Under the pieces are notes generated by a model, which searched no databases, was not told where the DNA came from, and saw nothing but the letters and a program-made list of their open reading frames with translations. Below, piece by piece: positions 35,301-46,200 of a stretch of DNA of 64,000 bases (position 1 is its first letter; every line of letters starts with the position of its first letter). Position numbers and translations under genes: made by a program. The DNA comes from Strongylocentrotus purpuratus (taxonomy: Eukaryota; Echinodermata; Echinoidea; Camarodonta; Strongylocentrotidae): assembly GCF_000002235.5 (NCBI RefSeq), contig NW_022145553.1, forward strand, positions 433,501 through 497,500. Reading direction: 5' to 3'.

Positions 35301-35506
35301 AGATATCATATACCAAGTGACACACTCTCATCACTATAAAGTCTCATGCCTCTGGGTACCTACCTTAGTTCATGGAGGGCATTCTCTCTTGTGTCAGGGC
35401 TGGCTAGCTCTACAATCCACTGGTAGATCTTTTCTCTTTCCACAGGTGCCATTGGAGGGATGGAAGATGGGGCTTGGGGAGGGGGAATGGCAGCTCCTCC
35501 AAGGCG
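29333..35506 (-). CDS. CNOT9: CNOT9 (RQCD1/CAF40), CCR4-NOT complex subunit; first exon not located
   Basis: Exons in transcript order are 35506-35364, 34521-34401, 33680-33593, 33122-33016, 32132-32037, 31197-31099, 30481-30390 and 29501-29333 (TGA 29335-29333). All have AG/GT borders and matching phases. From the internal Met (first base 35452) the frame closes after 861 nt (286 aa), against 299 aa in man. The product follows the animal protein almost word for word: [49 protein letters not shown] and [10 protein letters not shown] at the end. CNOT9 is an armadillo-like scaffold that joins CNOT1 and binds GW182 and other mRNA-decay adaptors. The 18 residues before the internal Met ([13 protein letters not shown], low complexity) are in frame up to a possible acceptor at 35507-35508, so the true start is probably in an upstream exon I could not find. 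Confidence 0.95.
31541..31868. mobile_element. Helitron/HINE-like repeat, copy B (short)
   Basis: It opens with AAACTAGATGGA and TTTGACTGCGCACAGTCGAA, the same terminal palindrome as copy C with two changes. It carries only about one internal unit (ATCCATCAATCAGTTCTTGA) and ends at GGGCGGACAACCCGAAAA, lacking the last GC-rich hairpin. It lies in the CNOT9 intron between the exons at 32037-32132 and 31099-31197. Confidence 0.75.
35121..35276. mobile_element. MITE of about 155 bp with 28-bp inverted ends
   Basis: TTAAAAGTGCTCATGCGTGG, then GTATATAG, at the left is mirrored by CTATATACCCACGCATGAAC, then ATCTTTAA, at the right. TTAA is present at both extremes, which might be a piggyBac-type target, but the ends do not begin with the usual CC and the match may be part of the repeat itself. 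It lies in the CNOT9 intron between the exons at 35364-35506 and 34401-34521, and leaves the splice sites untouched. Confidence 0.65.
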
Positions 35507-36467
35507 CTTGAGGGGATACAAGAAAATAGATACTGGTAAGTGATACAGTGAAACCTGTATAGAAAGAGCGCCCAAGACACAAAAAGCGTTCTTCAGTATT
35601 CCAGTAGCACTACCACCACGCCTTTGTTCGTTTTCTGAGTTATTGATTTTAAAAGAATATGGCCACAGGTTTTCGATGCAACAGCCAAGATAATCTTTAG
35701 TGATAAAACACCCTGTTGGAAAAAAGGTTGACCACAAGACAGACTGCAGGGTTCTGGAATCATCAAAATGATAAGAAATTTGGCCTAGTCTTGGTAAAGT
35801 TACAAGCACTGTACATTTTTTGAGAGGGAGACGTTTCCACTTTCCAAAACTGATCTATACCTTTAAATTGATGATGCAAGACTGAGAAATCTTGTATGCC
35901 TGTTCGCATGTAAGATTTGTATGAGTGTGCCACATACATTACATGTATGCGCACTTCCTTTCATCCACGTGCACTTTGTGGAAATTACAGAATGCGGCCA
36001 TTTTGTACAAACTGTGTACTAGTGTGTAGACTCTAGGAAGAAAAAAAAACTGTTTTCACATTGCCAATTTTATACTTACTTTCTATAGAGCTAATAGCAA
36101 TTTGTGTAAAATGGCATCCGTGAAGGGCAACGCAACGCAAATTGGCAACGCTAAACCTTTTTTTTTTTTTTTGTGTAGTTAGGCACATTCATGGGGCACT
36201 AGAGGGCGCTTTGCGCGCGTACAGAAATCCTAATTGACCGTGGGTCGGCACTAATCAGCCCAAAACTTGGATATGGCAGGGTGGAAGGATATATCTTTTT
36301 CATAATGTTATCTGGTCTTACTCCTAACCATCCTATGTTTAATCTAAATAGAAATAACATGCGAGTATGAGTAGAGAAACATCGGGTCCATTACTGATGC
36401 AACTTTTTAAATATTAGCCTAGAAATGACCACCAAACGGAAAAAAATTGACATTTTTTTCCGACAAA

Positions 36468-36533
36468 GATTGTGCTGCTTCCGTATAATGCGCTGTATGA
36501 GTGTTATTCAGCGCATTATACGGAAGCAGCACA
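36468..36533. repeat. Perfect 25-bp hairpin
   Basis: TGTGCTGCTTCCGTATAATG, then CGCTG, is followed after 13 bases by its exact reverse complement. It lies upstream of the CNOT9 exons. It may be a tiny foldback element or a structured RNA segment; nothing else in the window matches it. Confidence 0.75.
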
Positions 36534-36787
36534 TTTACGAAGTGCCAGTCAGAGGTCATCACCATTGTGTAGAGATCGTGAATTCACACGGTACACGTGA
36601 AAAGGGAGCTGAGCTGTATCGGTCTGGTAAGAAAATTGCTTTTATTTTATTATTTTTACCTCCGATTTTTAAATTCAGGAGGTAATTAGGACTACAATTA
36701 CAACAACATTTATCAAAGCCACTGTCCAATATTAGTCGGGTGTGGGAAAGTGTGATTTTGGACACATTTTACCCTATGGGTGCCGTT

Positions 36788-36995
36788 TAAGGCTCCCTCG
36801 AATAATATCATAAAAAACATTTCGAGGGAGCCCTTAAGGCTACATAATGATTAGGTCTAGATCTAGATCTATATTATAACGGAAAAACTGTGCACGAGCT
36901 AGAATTCATAATGACATGCACAGTTTTTCAAAGAATGAGCCGACCCTACCCAAATCAGAGGCTAACAAATGAACGAGACAGAAAAATTCGGTCTA
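36788..36995. repeat. Cluster of small inverted repeats and a solo MULE-like end
   Basis: GGCTCCCTCGAA and TTCGAGGGAGCC pair across about 18 bases (36788-36828). AAAAACTGTGCA and TGCACAGTTTTT pair at 36884-36928. From 36938 to 36995 the sequence GCCGACCCTACCCAAAT...AAATTCGGTCTA matches the right end of the foldback element at 53825-54437, so this is a partial relative of it. Confidence 0.6.
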
Positions 36996-37901
36996 AGCCT
37001 AAGGTCTAGATTCTAGAGTAAAGGAGCCGGTTTTCGGCCACTTAAGACAAAATCCTATTTTTTGCGATGAGATACTTTTGAGCTTGCAACTAGCACAAAA
37101 TCGGGCACTAAATCTGAAAAATACTTGAAATAAAGCTCATTTTATGGTACCCATAGTTCTTACAGACACGCGTACTCAATTTTTCAGATTCGGGTAGCGG
37201 GACCGCCGATTACATCGCTAAAATGTGATATTTTAGGATATATTTTTCATTGCAAATGTGGTTCTTCAGTGACACTGGCATGGTATGGTATGTGTGGGAT
37301 ATTTGTTATGCTATTATGTGATGTATTTTAGAGGGATTTTACCTTGCATCCAACCAATCGGCCGAAAACTGGAGCTGGCCGATTACTATACAGCAATAAC
37401 CATCTGATTTGGGTCATTTCTTTAATAAAACTGACATTTGTTGTCATTCCCCAATACAAATGGCAACCCAGAGATCTCGTACCGTGGGGGTGGCTATAGG
37501 CCTATATGTGCATATTTTCGTCCACGACATTTTCTCCCCGATTTTCTTTATTTAGATCTAATTTCCTGATTTCTAAATCAGATGTAAATTAGGTCAGTAT
37601 GTCATTTGTCCTAATTACAGTTATCAAATTAAATGGATAATTTACGGACTTACTTATATGAATTATCCAATTTGTATCTCCGAACGTTCATGCACTCGGA
37701 ACATAGGGCTGTATGACCCGGCGGCCAAAATATTTCCGGGTCAACCTACCAAAACATAGCCAAATGGCCAATCAGAGCACTCGTTTCGTGGGAGTTCGTT
37801 GGTCAAGCTGGGCTTACTCGTACGTAGCTACAGTAGCTATTGGACGTTCGAAAAGAAAAAATGAATATTCATCAACTAACACCAAGACGGATAATGTTGA
37901 C

Positions 37902-38681
37902 TAGAGTAAAGTACCCGGTTTTCGGCCACTTAAGACAAAATCCTATTTATTGGACTCTTTACTTCCTATTTATTATCATTTCTTGTTCAAATCATGAAGC
38001 AAATATTATTATTATTTAAACAAAAAAAGAATCCCCAAAAAAAATCACGAATTGCCATGACAATATTCATTTCAATTTTCACTGTTTTGGAGCCGGTTAT
38101 CGGCCGAGCGTTTCAGTTTACGGCCGCATGTACAAAGTCAATCGGAAGCGCTCGCGCGCGCCGTGCGTTTCTGCGCTGATGTATAGCACACGCGGGCGGA
38201 GCAGGTATCCCACGCCGGAGCTCCCGGGTGCTCGCCTGACCGAATACAGGCACAGCGGTGATCGGAAGTTGGAATCTGAATTAGACGGACATATCGTGTG
38301 TGCGTCGCGGTGTGCGGCTGCATTGATTTAATACATGCGATGAGATACTTTTGAGCTTGCGACCAGCACAAAATCGGGCTCTATATCTGAAAAATACTTG
38401 AAATAAAGCTCATTTTATGGTACCCATATTTCTTACATACACGCGTAAGAAACTCGATTTTTCAGATTTGGGTAGCGGGACCGCCGATTACATCGCTAAA
38501 ATGTGATATTTTAGGATATATTTTTCATTGCAAATGTGGTTCTTCAGTGACACTGGCATGGTATGGTATGTGTGGGATATGTGTTATGCTATTATGCGAT
38601 GTATTTTAAAGTGATTTTACCATGTATCCAACCAATTGGCCGAAAACCGGAGCTGACCGATTACCGGGTACTTTACTCTAC
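37902..38681. mobile_element. Inner TIR element, nested in the outer one
   Basis: It starts TAGAGTAAAGTACCCGGTTT and ends CCGGGTACTTTACTCTA, a nearly perfect inverted pair that differs from the outer element at the GAGCC/TACCC position. Its right half (38337-38660) repeats 37064-37370 almost base for base. A GC-rich block of about 390 bp (37945-38336) is extra, and has no counterpart in the outer copy. The same ends in two nested copies show the family moved at least twice here. Confidence 0.7.
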
Positions 38682-38898
38682 AAGACTTTCTCGGATTAAT
38701 CATTAATTTAGGATCTAAATGAGCAAGCTATCGTAAGTCAAATAAGCTATATATATGTTATTTTTAATTTGCGTTATAATTGCAGCAGTTATGAGGATGT
38801 AAAGAGTGAAAATCTCGTTGCATATCTCATTCATCGCGGTCCGGTCAAACCGAACCATTTGTTCCGTACAGTGCCTCACAGAAAGAGGTCCCCAGACT

Positions 38899-38975
38899 TC
38901 AGTCTCTATAATCGGAGGTCTAGTGGAGCCAGACGTAGTCTCAGTGGAACAACCGATGATTAGAGAGACTGAAGC
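38899..38975 (+). repeat. 80-bp hairpin mini-element, copy 1
   Basis: CTTCAGTCTCTATAATC and GATTAGAGAGACTGAAG flank a core that includes GGTCTAGTGGAGCCAGACG and TAGTCTCAGTGGAACAACCG. Copies recur at 56208-56275 (+), 56300-56375 (-) and 57119-57195 (+). Confidence 0.75.
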
Positions 38976-39792
38976 TTTCGGTCTAGCCGATTACCGGCTC
39001 CTTTACTCTACATTCTAACTGTTAGTGACTTTTGTACGACACCTCGCGGCTCGCCTCGTTTATTTGAAGAAAAAAAACATAACAAACGCTCGTAAGCATT
39101 TTGGGTAATGTAAATTCCAAAGCTGAGATAATAAATTGACAGGCGGAGTCGGGATCCACTAAATTTAGTCGACTCAAATTCAAAATCATAGACTCAAAAG
39201 AGTCAAATGCGAATTTTTTAGCGGTCGTATTAAATGCGGGTTACTGTACACAATATTCAGTATGTGGGACCTAAATATACCGAGGCGAACGTTCCTGTCG
39301 ATGATCATTCATGGCTTTATATCCTTATAAAAAAAGTTACTTCCGTATCTCACATACAGCATACAATCATGAAAATAGATCTCAAATCATAAACTTACTG
39401 GTTGCATTCCGAGACCATGCATCGTTCAAGGTACTAGGTAGGTATTTCAAAGCAAATTTGGACGTCTATACGATGATATGGCTACAATTTTTAGCAAAGC
39501 TCCTGTACAGGTGTGATCATGAGAGGGCGTTTTCAATAAATTGCATAGATCTAGAAGATCCTATTATTTTCATTAAAGATAGTACTAGTTAAAGATATCT
39601 ATGATAAATTGTCATAAAATAGATAAAGCTTTGTAAATTGCTCTCTAGATCTGTATTGAAAAAATTGAAATACAGAATTAATTGAGGACATTTTTAAGAT
39701 GGGGTGGGGGGGGGGGGGGGGTTCTCTTTTTTATTTTGATTACATCATGGACCTACCACAAAGTAGGGTCCATGATTACCTGTATAACTATT

Positions 39793-40030
39793 AGGCCTAT
39801 CAAAAAAAAAGATGTTGTATTGCCCTTTTGCGACCGACCCAAAAATGTTGAAATCTCCAGTCGGCTTTTAAAAAAAAATTACCATTTTTTGGAGAGAAAA
39901 AATGTATTAAAGCATTCAAAACTGAGAAATATCAGCCAAAAGAGGGAGTTAACATTTTTTTTTGAAAGATTTCCGACCGACCCATGTTTTGGCACCTAAA
40001 GGGCAGTACACCTTTTTTTTTAGGCCTTAG
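39793..40030. mobile_element. MITE of about 240 bp
   Basis: The left end (AGGCCTATCAAAAAAAAAG, then TGCCCTTTTGCGACCGACCC) mirrors the right end (CCGACCCATGTTTTGG, CTAAAGGGCAGTACACC, then TTTTTTAGGCCTT). The arms are diverged but collinear. It is intergenic between CNOT9 and ACMSD. Confidence 0.6.
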
Positions 40031-40263
40031 GGGTAAATTGGAAATATTTAACATGATTCAGAAGAAAAGAAAACAGAAAAGAAGGAAACATTAAGAAAGA
40101 AAGAAAAAGAAGAAAAAGAAGAAAGAAAACAAAATGAAGAATGAAAGAAAGACCAAACAAAAAAATTCTCACACCTCCTGACAAATTGTTTAGGGTTCAA
40201 TTTCGACTTATGGGCTGTCAGACTCATGCACTTTTTAATGAAATTATGGATTTGGCATGAAAC

Positions 40264-40392
40264 TTGAAAATGGGGCCAAGTCAAAAGTGAAATGTTGCAA
40301 AATGCATTGAAATTCCTTCAAAAGACAATGATCTTCCAAACACATCAAGAATTCCCCATTGACAACAAATTTTTGACTTGGCCCCATATTCA
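40264..40392. mobile_element. MITE of about 130 bp
   Basis: TGAAAATGGGGCCAAGTCAA at the left is mirrored by TTGACTTGGCCCCATATTCA at the right. A further CAATG / CATTG pair is near the middle. There is no coding content. Confidence 0.65.
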
Positions 40393-40399
40393 GGTGTAC

Positions 40400-42660
40400 T
40401 ACACATTCCCCGATTACATACTCAATGTGGCATCATTGTTATAAAGGGGAACAAACGTGCCGTTTTTTCGAATTACTCCAACGTCAAGTATGATTCACTA
40501 CTAATATACTAACAAGAGAGATATCAATATACAACTTGAAATGCACAACATTTTTGAGGTGTTTTTTCACGTTTTGTTCAGCATTCAACACAATACTTAG
40601 ACACAAAAACAAAATTACAACTGAGGCTGGCTCCAGTTTGACTTGTGCAAAAAATTACTTATTTTATTTACCTTTATACCAATAACTATAATATTTACAA
40701 GTACATATTAACAAAAGATAGGTGATTGGGCAGCAGAGGGAATTTCATAAGAACTAAAAACAAACTGGCAAGGACTTGAATACACTATACATAATGTAGA
40801 GAAAAAGGCAAAAGGGGAAATTCAATCATTTTCACAATTACATGTAATACGTAAACAACCATTACATGAATAAATATGAATAAAATCATAATCAGATTAC
40901 CTTACTGCAGATTAGTATGCTTCAAATTGATTTGAAGAAAAACTAGTATTAGTGTATCAAATCTTGCAAATATGCAGTAGGTTCATATCAGCTTGAAATT
41001 AAAACCAGGAGTAAAAATAAACAGAAACATTTACCCGTCTCCTCCCCCCCCCCCCCCCCCCAAAAAAAAAAACTAATTAAAGAAATGTAGGAATAATTAT
41101 GGAACGATCCTGGAGATATATACTGCCATCTGCTGCTCCCAATGCCCTAATGTGTTGACAGCCATGTCCCACAATGCATCACAAACTGCATGACGCACCT
41201 GTGTTAATGCTTGGGTACAGGAACCAGAAATCGCTCTATGTACGCCTTCCCCAAAAGATGACGCAAATGAAAATAATTGCAGCAGTGGAAGCAATGTCAG
41301 TGAAATACCTTGCCATTCAGTAACTTCTATAAGGGTTGAAATAACAAGTATGCGTTTCAACATTTACATTAAAAAATGCTGAAGTGGTAAAAAATAAATG
41401 AATAAAGAAACATTACAAATCATATCAGGTCATTTAATTCAGTTTGTTTAGATTTTTTTTAAACAACACTTTGATCACACTTTTAAAAAAAATCAATAAT
41501 GTACCTCTTATTATAAAGGCAGAATGATCTCATTGAGCACTACATACTGGTAATGATTTAGGCAGAGATTTTTTATAACAAAAATAAACATATTTATCAC
41601 AGGTATTTCAATTTCTAAGCATGGTTTCGATTGATTGAATTCAAACATCATATTCCATAAGCAAAAGAGCTGCCCTGCACATAAACACCCTCAATACCAA
41701 TACCTACATGTATTTACAAGATATTTTATAAATACAAAATTTATCTAAATAGCTCACTGAGCTCGATACATTATACATCTGTATTTGTATTTGTACAATG
41801 TACTTTAAGAGTTACTACCTCATCATACACCAACATTTAATCAAAGTGGTGTAAATCCATGAATTTGTAGTAAATAAAGCAAGATTTAGAATCTGTAAAG
41901 GTCATATTTCAGGTTAAAGAAAAAAGATAGGGACACTTAAGTTTTAAATACACTATAGTCATGTAGATTTTGAACACAGGAAATAAGTATTCCATGACGG
42001 TTCAAAAAGCTCACTATATACACACATCAATTAAAAAATATATAATTCTACTTAAGGCATGAAGCACTCATGGAAATACTGCCAAATACAAAACTGACAA
42101 TGGCTGTTACCTTTGTCCATGTATGATGGTCATTCTATTTACATACCGGTACCTAAATGCCTGGGCATGTCAAATTTAAATGTATATGATAAATGTTGCT
42201 GTATTGAATAGTATTTTGCATATAAATGTAAATGTATGCTTCTTATAAATATTCGGCTAAAAGATATGGGTATGCAAGGCTATGAATCTCAACAAAAATG
42301 TACACATTTGATGATTAAAAACATAGCATTATTTGTTTTTATTCGCTATGAAAGTTCAAAATATGACAAAATAAATTTCCATAGGAAATAAAAACTTCCC
42401 TGATTATCTTAACATTGAATATTCCTTTCCTCATAAAGAAATAATTAAAAATCACAGCTATTTCATAAAGGATAGCATGCAAGAAAATATTTTACAATTT
42501 ACTCACAGGCCTTAATATTTCAGAGTTATTCTGTTCAGAATAGTTTCAGGGAGAAGTTAAAACTGGGGTCAACAGAGGACTTTTTAACCCTCAATTCCAA
42601 ATTCAGGTGGTATTTTCTTTGCCAACAAACTCTTTATATAAAAACAGATCTAAGGACTAC
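40400..42660. other. Intergenic stretch, no gene supported
   Basis: AT-rich sequence between the CNOT9 side and the ACMSD 3' end. An 88-codon frame on - at 41097-41363 has an acceptor-like CTTATAG before it and is the most gene-like item, but I recognise no family, so I do not call it. A ZNF143/STAF-like 19-mer lies at 41165-41183 (see findings). Confidence 0.45.
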
Positions 42661-42662
42661 CC

Positions 42663-42955
42663 GATGTAATAATAATAATAATAATAATACTCAGTTGTTA
42701 TATAGCGCTTATTAGAATCACAAACTCCCAAACTTGGAGTTTATTACCCCGGCTTTAGCTGTGCTGCCATTGCGGTGCTCTAGCATTTCAAAGAATTAAG
42801 TCCTGCCAGGTACCCATTTACATCAACTGGGTTGAGTGTGGCAAATGTAGATCAAAGTCTTGCCAAAGGACATTAGTGCCGCGGTGGGTCTCAAACCGCG
42901 GACCTTGAGATCGACAGTCCGAGACAAACAGAAATAAACCAGTGGGACGACACTT
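42663..42955 (-). mobile_element. SINE of about 290 bp with (ATT)n tail
   Basis: Read on -, it starts near a tRNA-like block (CGCGGTTTGAGACCC resembles a B box, RGTTCRANTCY). It goes through CCTGGCAGGACTTAATTC and GGCAGCACAGCTAAAGCC, and ends in AGCGCTATATAAC and an (ATT)n run. This is the usual layout of a tRNA-derived SINE mobilised by a LINE. The A box was not clear. It lies 3' of ACMSD, possibly inside its 3' UTR. Confidence 0.6.
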
Positions 42956-43247
42956 TAGTGCATTTCTACGCAGGTCCTCTGTAAACGTCTTTCTATAGTC
43001 TACACCTGGATTGGGAAGGCATTTGTTCGGGTTCTAACTCATACAAACATGAAACTAAACCATTGGGACTGCACTTTAGTGAACCTCTTCTTAGGCTGGT
43101 TCCATCCTGTTTGTGCCAATCTCTTTACTCCATCTCCGCCTCGCAGAAGAGCTTCGACTTCCTGTGATCCTCACTTGAATCAGGAAGGCATTTGTGAGGG
43201 GTGTAGCTAATACTTATACATTGAATTTACAAATAAACTTGTGGACT

Positions 43248-46200
43248 TTAGTGGACCTCCTTCTCGTCAGCTAGTTTGATCCTTTTTGTGCCATTTTCTA
43301 CCCCTGTATCATCATTGGAAGAGCTTTTGACTTTGTGTTTTTGAAGGCCGCACTTGGATTGTGAAGGTGAGAGTGAAGGGTCTGGCTCGTACTGGGACCG
43401 GTTCAGACCAAGGAATTCCAGGGCATTGCCTGCCATAAGAGAATCCTGTAGAAGGTGGGGAGAAAGACAAGGGTCCATGGTAAACTGTAGGGCTTACCTA
43501 AATAACTGTATACATTTCTATCACATGAGTAATCTAATAATATCTCAGCTACATATTTTTTTTTAAGGGAAAATTCTTCAGGATTAAGTCTCTTATCAAC
43601 ATAAAACTCTAACATGAATAAAATATTCTCCAGGTTCTTTAAAAAATTTGATTTTGTTTCTGTTTTTCTGACATTTTGCATACGGTTTCCACTGACCCAA
43701 AATATTCATAATGCAAATACTAATAAAATAAGCCATTTTGAAACCAAAAGTATTATTACTTAATTTACAAACATATACATCATAAACATCTCCCATTACT
43801 ACATACAGACCACTTAATTGTAACCTATCTCCTATAGCATTTCTAAAATGTCTTTAAGTGAAGATGGAGTCACTGAGATCTAAGCAAACAGATTATAACA
43901 AAAAAACAAAGTGTGAGAAAAGGAAATGCTTTATCCTAGCACAAGGTACTTACAAAAATGAACTTTATTCAAATATCTTTTTTTGCACAGGGCTCCCGGC
44001 ATTTTCATGAAAACAAAATTCCCTGATTTCCCCTGAATTTTTTGAAAGTCTACGATCTCATTCTCTTTTTTGCTTAAATGAACAGTGGTTGCAGGCACGA
44101 TGGCATACATACATATACCAATCAACCTGTGGACTCACTGTTTGGACAAGAGACACCACATAAGATATCAGCTACTTTCTTTTTTGATTTTCTACATTTC
44201 TTCTTTTCTCTGATTTCTGTGATAAGAAGGAAGTGGGAACACTGGTTACAAATGCTCACCTTCAATTCCTCACTGAAGCTGTCTACTGAGTCGATGAGTT
44301 TACCAGGATGGTGTTCACCGAGTGGGAAGGGGTAGTCACTGCCCAGTAAAACACGGTTCTGAAAGAAGAGGAAAACACAGGAATACCATAAGATCTACAA
44401 AACCTCAAGCTCATGTCCCAGCTGCACTGCTACACTAACCCCAAACTGACCGAATATCAACACAATCTTGGCCACCAGGGTATTGGGATTTTATGTTTTG
44501 TCTATTATTGATCTGGCATAGGTCATAGTGTTTCACTAAAGACGACTTCAAAAATTCATACCTTTCCTACTTTTAATCAAATATTGCTTAAACTTTTCCA
44601 AATTTTGAATCTCGTTCTTTCTGGGTTTTTTTTTTATACCAGGTAATTATCAGCTATCTGATATTAAGTTGGTAAAAACATATTTTCTGGAATGCAGGGA
44701 AGTCATATTTTCCCTCAGCTATCTGATATTAAGTTGGTAAAAACATATTTTCTGGAATGCAGGGAAGTCATATTTTCCCTCATGATCAAATAACCCCTGG
44801 GGAAAATGTAACCCCCTTCAGCAGTCCAAAAATTGTTATATTACACACCCCACCAGTCAATATCTGTATAAAACAGACGGGGTTGTCTTGTACACTCTTG
44901 ATTACTCTTTGGCTTCATGTCCTCAGTCAAGATGTTTGGGACATAGCCAATGAATCTCAACAAAGAGAACGTATGTCTGGAATACAAAAGGTTCCATTCA
45001 CAGATTTCAGTTAACCAGTTTAATTTTTTAGCGGTGAGTTTGAAAATGTCTGCTGTCTAACTTTCCATAGTGCACAAACTGAAACAACTTTATTGTTGAC
45101 AGCTGAAAGGAACATGCTTGATTAGCCCAAGTAGAATGGATTACAAATTTACTTTTAATCATTGATCCTAAAATTGAGGCAATGACCTACCTCTCCCATC
45201 GTTTCCACCAAGTACTTGAGTGCCTTTTCATCATGCACAAGAGAGTCAGTGTAGATCTGCCCGATGTATTTCCTTGGATTGACATTGTTCTCTGCAGCAC
45301 AGAGATCGGGCCTGACGTTGAAGCCGTGCTCGATACGACCGATGGTGAAGGGAAAGGCACCACCTATAGGGAGGGGGGGGGGGGAGATTTGTGATGGGTC
45401 AGATATGGAAAGGACGGGTATTGAAACATTAATGAACTAGCATTTTGAGTTTTGAGTTTGACTAGCATTTTGGAAGACCTTCCTAAACAAATTTTGGTTT
45501 TACTTGAAATTGTGAGACATGGAGTGATCTCAGCAACATGTAATACCAGAACTATTTACATATTATAATTGTTCAACCCCCGATCATCGATTTTTTACGA
45601 AAATTCCCCTGCTCCATTCTGACTATCCTGACTCTGCCTGGAACAATTTAAGATTGACATAAGGAGTGCAGCAATGTTTGTTCATCCCACGCATGGTATA
45701 AAACCATTAAAAAGTGGCCACTTTTAATTTGTACACCAATTCTCCTTCATAACACATGACCTTTCTTGTGAGGTTCTTTCACATATATCTCTCCTTCAAG
45801 GAAGACTACCTAGGTGACCAGTATGGACAGGTGACCACTATAACTAGCTTGACTGACCATTGCTAAGACACCCTAAGCTATATGCCAGGTCTTCTCAAAG
45901 TCCAGAACGCGGTCTGCATCTGGACTGCAATGCATGTCAATCCGGACCACCCGGGAGGCTTTGCTTCCTTTTTATTTTTAAATTGTAACAATTGCCCTTA
46001 GATCTGATATAGCCCTAAAAAAAAACAATTTTCTTCAATATTACAAGTGCTATTGTTGTAAATTTTAGGAGTGGATTGTCCATGCCTGGAACAAAATCAA
46101 ATGTTTGAGTTGCGCCCGGCATTCCAGCAATTAACAGTACCTTATTGTACTTCATTTGATGTATACAAAGGGCCTGTAAGAATTTTCACACAAATGGCAT

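Larger units (their letters stand above)
37014..39013. mobile_element. Outer TIR element of 2.0 kb
   Basis: It begins TAGAGTAAAGGAGCCGG and ends GGCTCCTTTACTCTA, an inverted pair. Directly inside the left end is TTTTCGGCCACTTAAGAC, which recurs at the start of the inner copy. TA at both outer ends could be a TA target duplication with termini GAGTAAAG, as in Tc1/mariner-like elements, but no transposase frame is present. The left third (37014-37390) is closely similar to the inner element, so the outer unit is itself composite. Confidence 0.6.

Noticed and set aside
35507-35809. N-terminal extension of CNOT9 through 35809
   Set aside because: The open frame upstream of 35507 reads intron-like sequence with no similarity to CNOT9, and a pyrimidine-rich acceptor lies at the point where resemblance stops.
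41097-41363. 88-codon frame on - with an acceptor-like site upstream
   Set aside because: No recognisable domain, no matching donor partner and no family resemblance. It is kept only as a possible UTR or unannotated exon.
42880-42955. Stand-alone tRNA gene
   Set aside because: Only a B-box-like word is present in a SINE context; no foldable cloverleaf with acceptor stem was found by eye.
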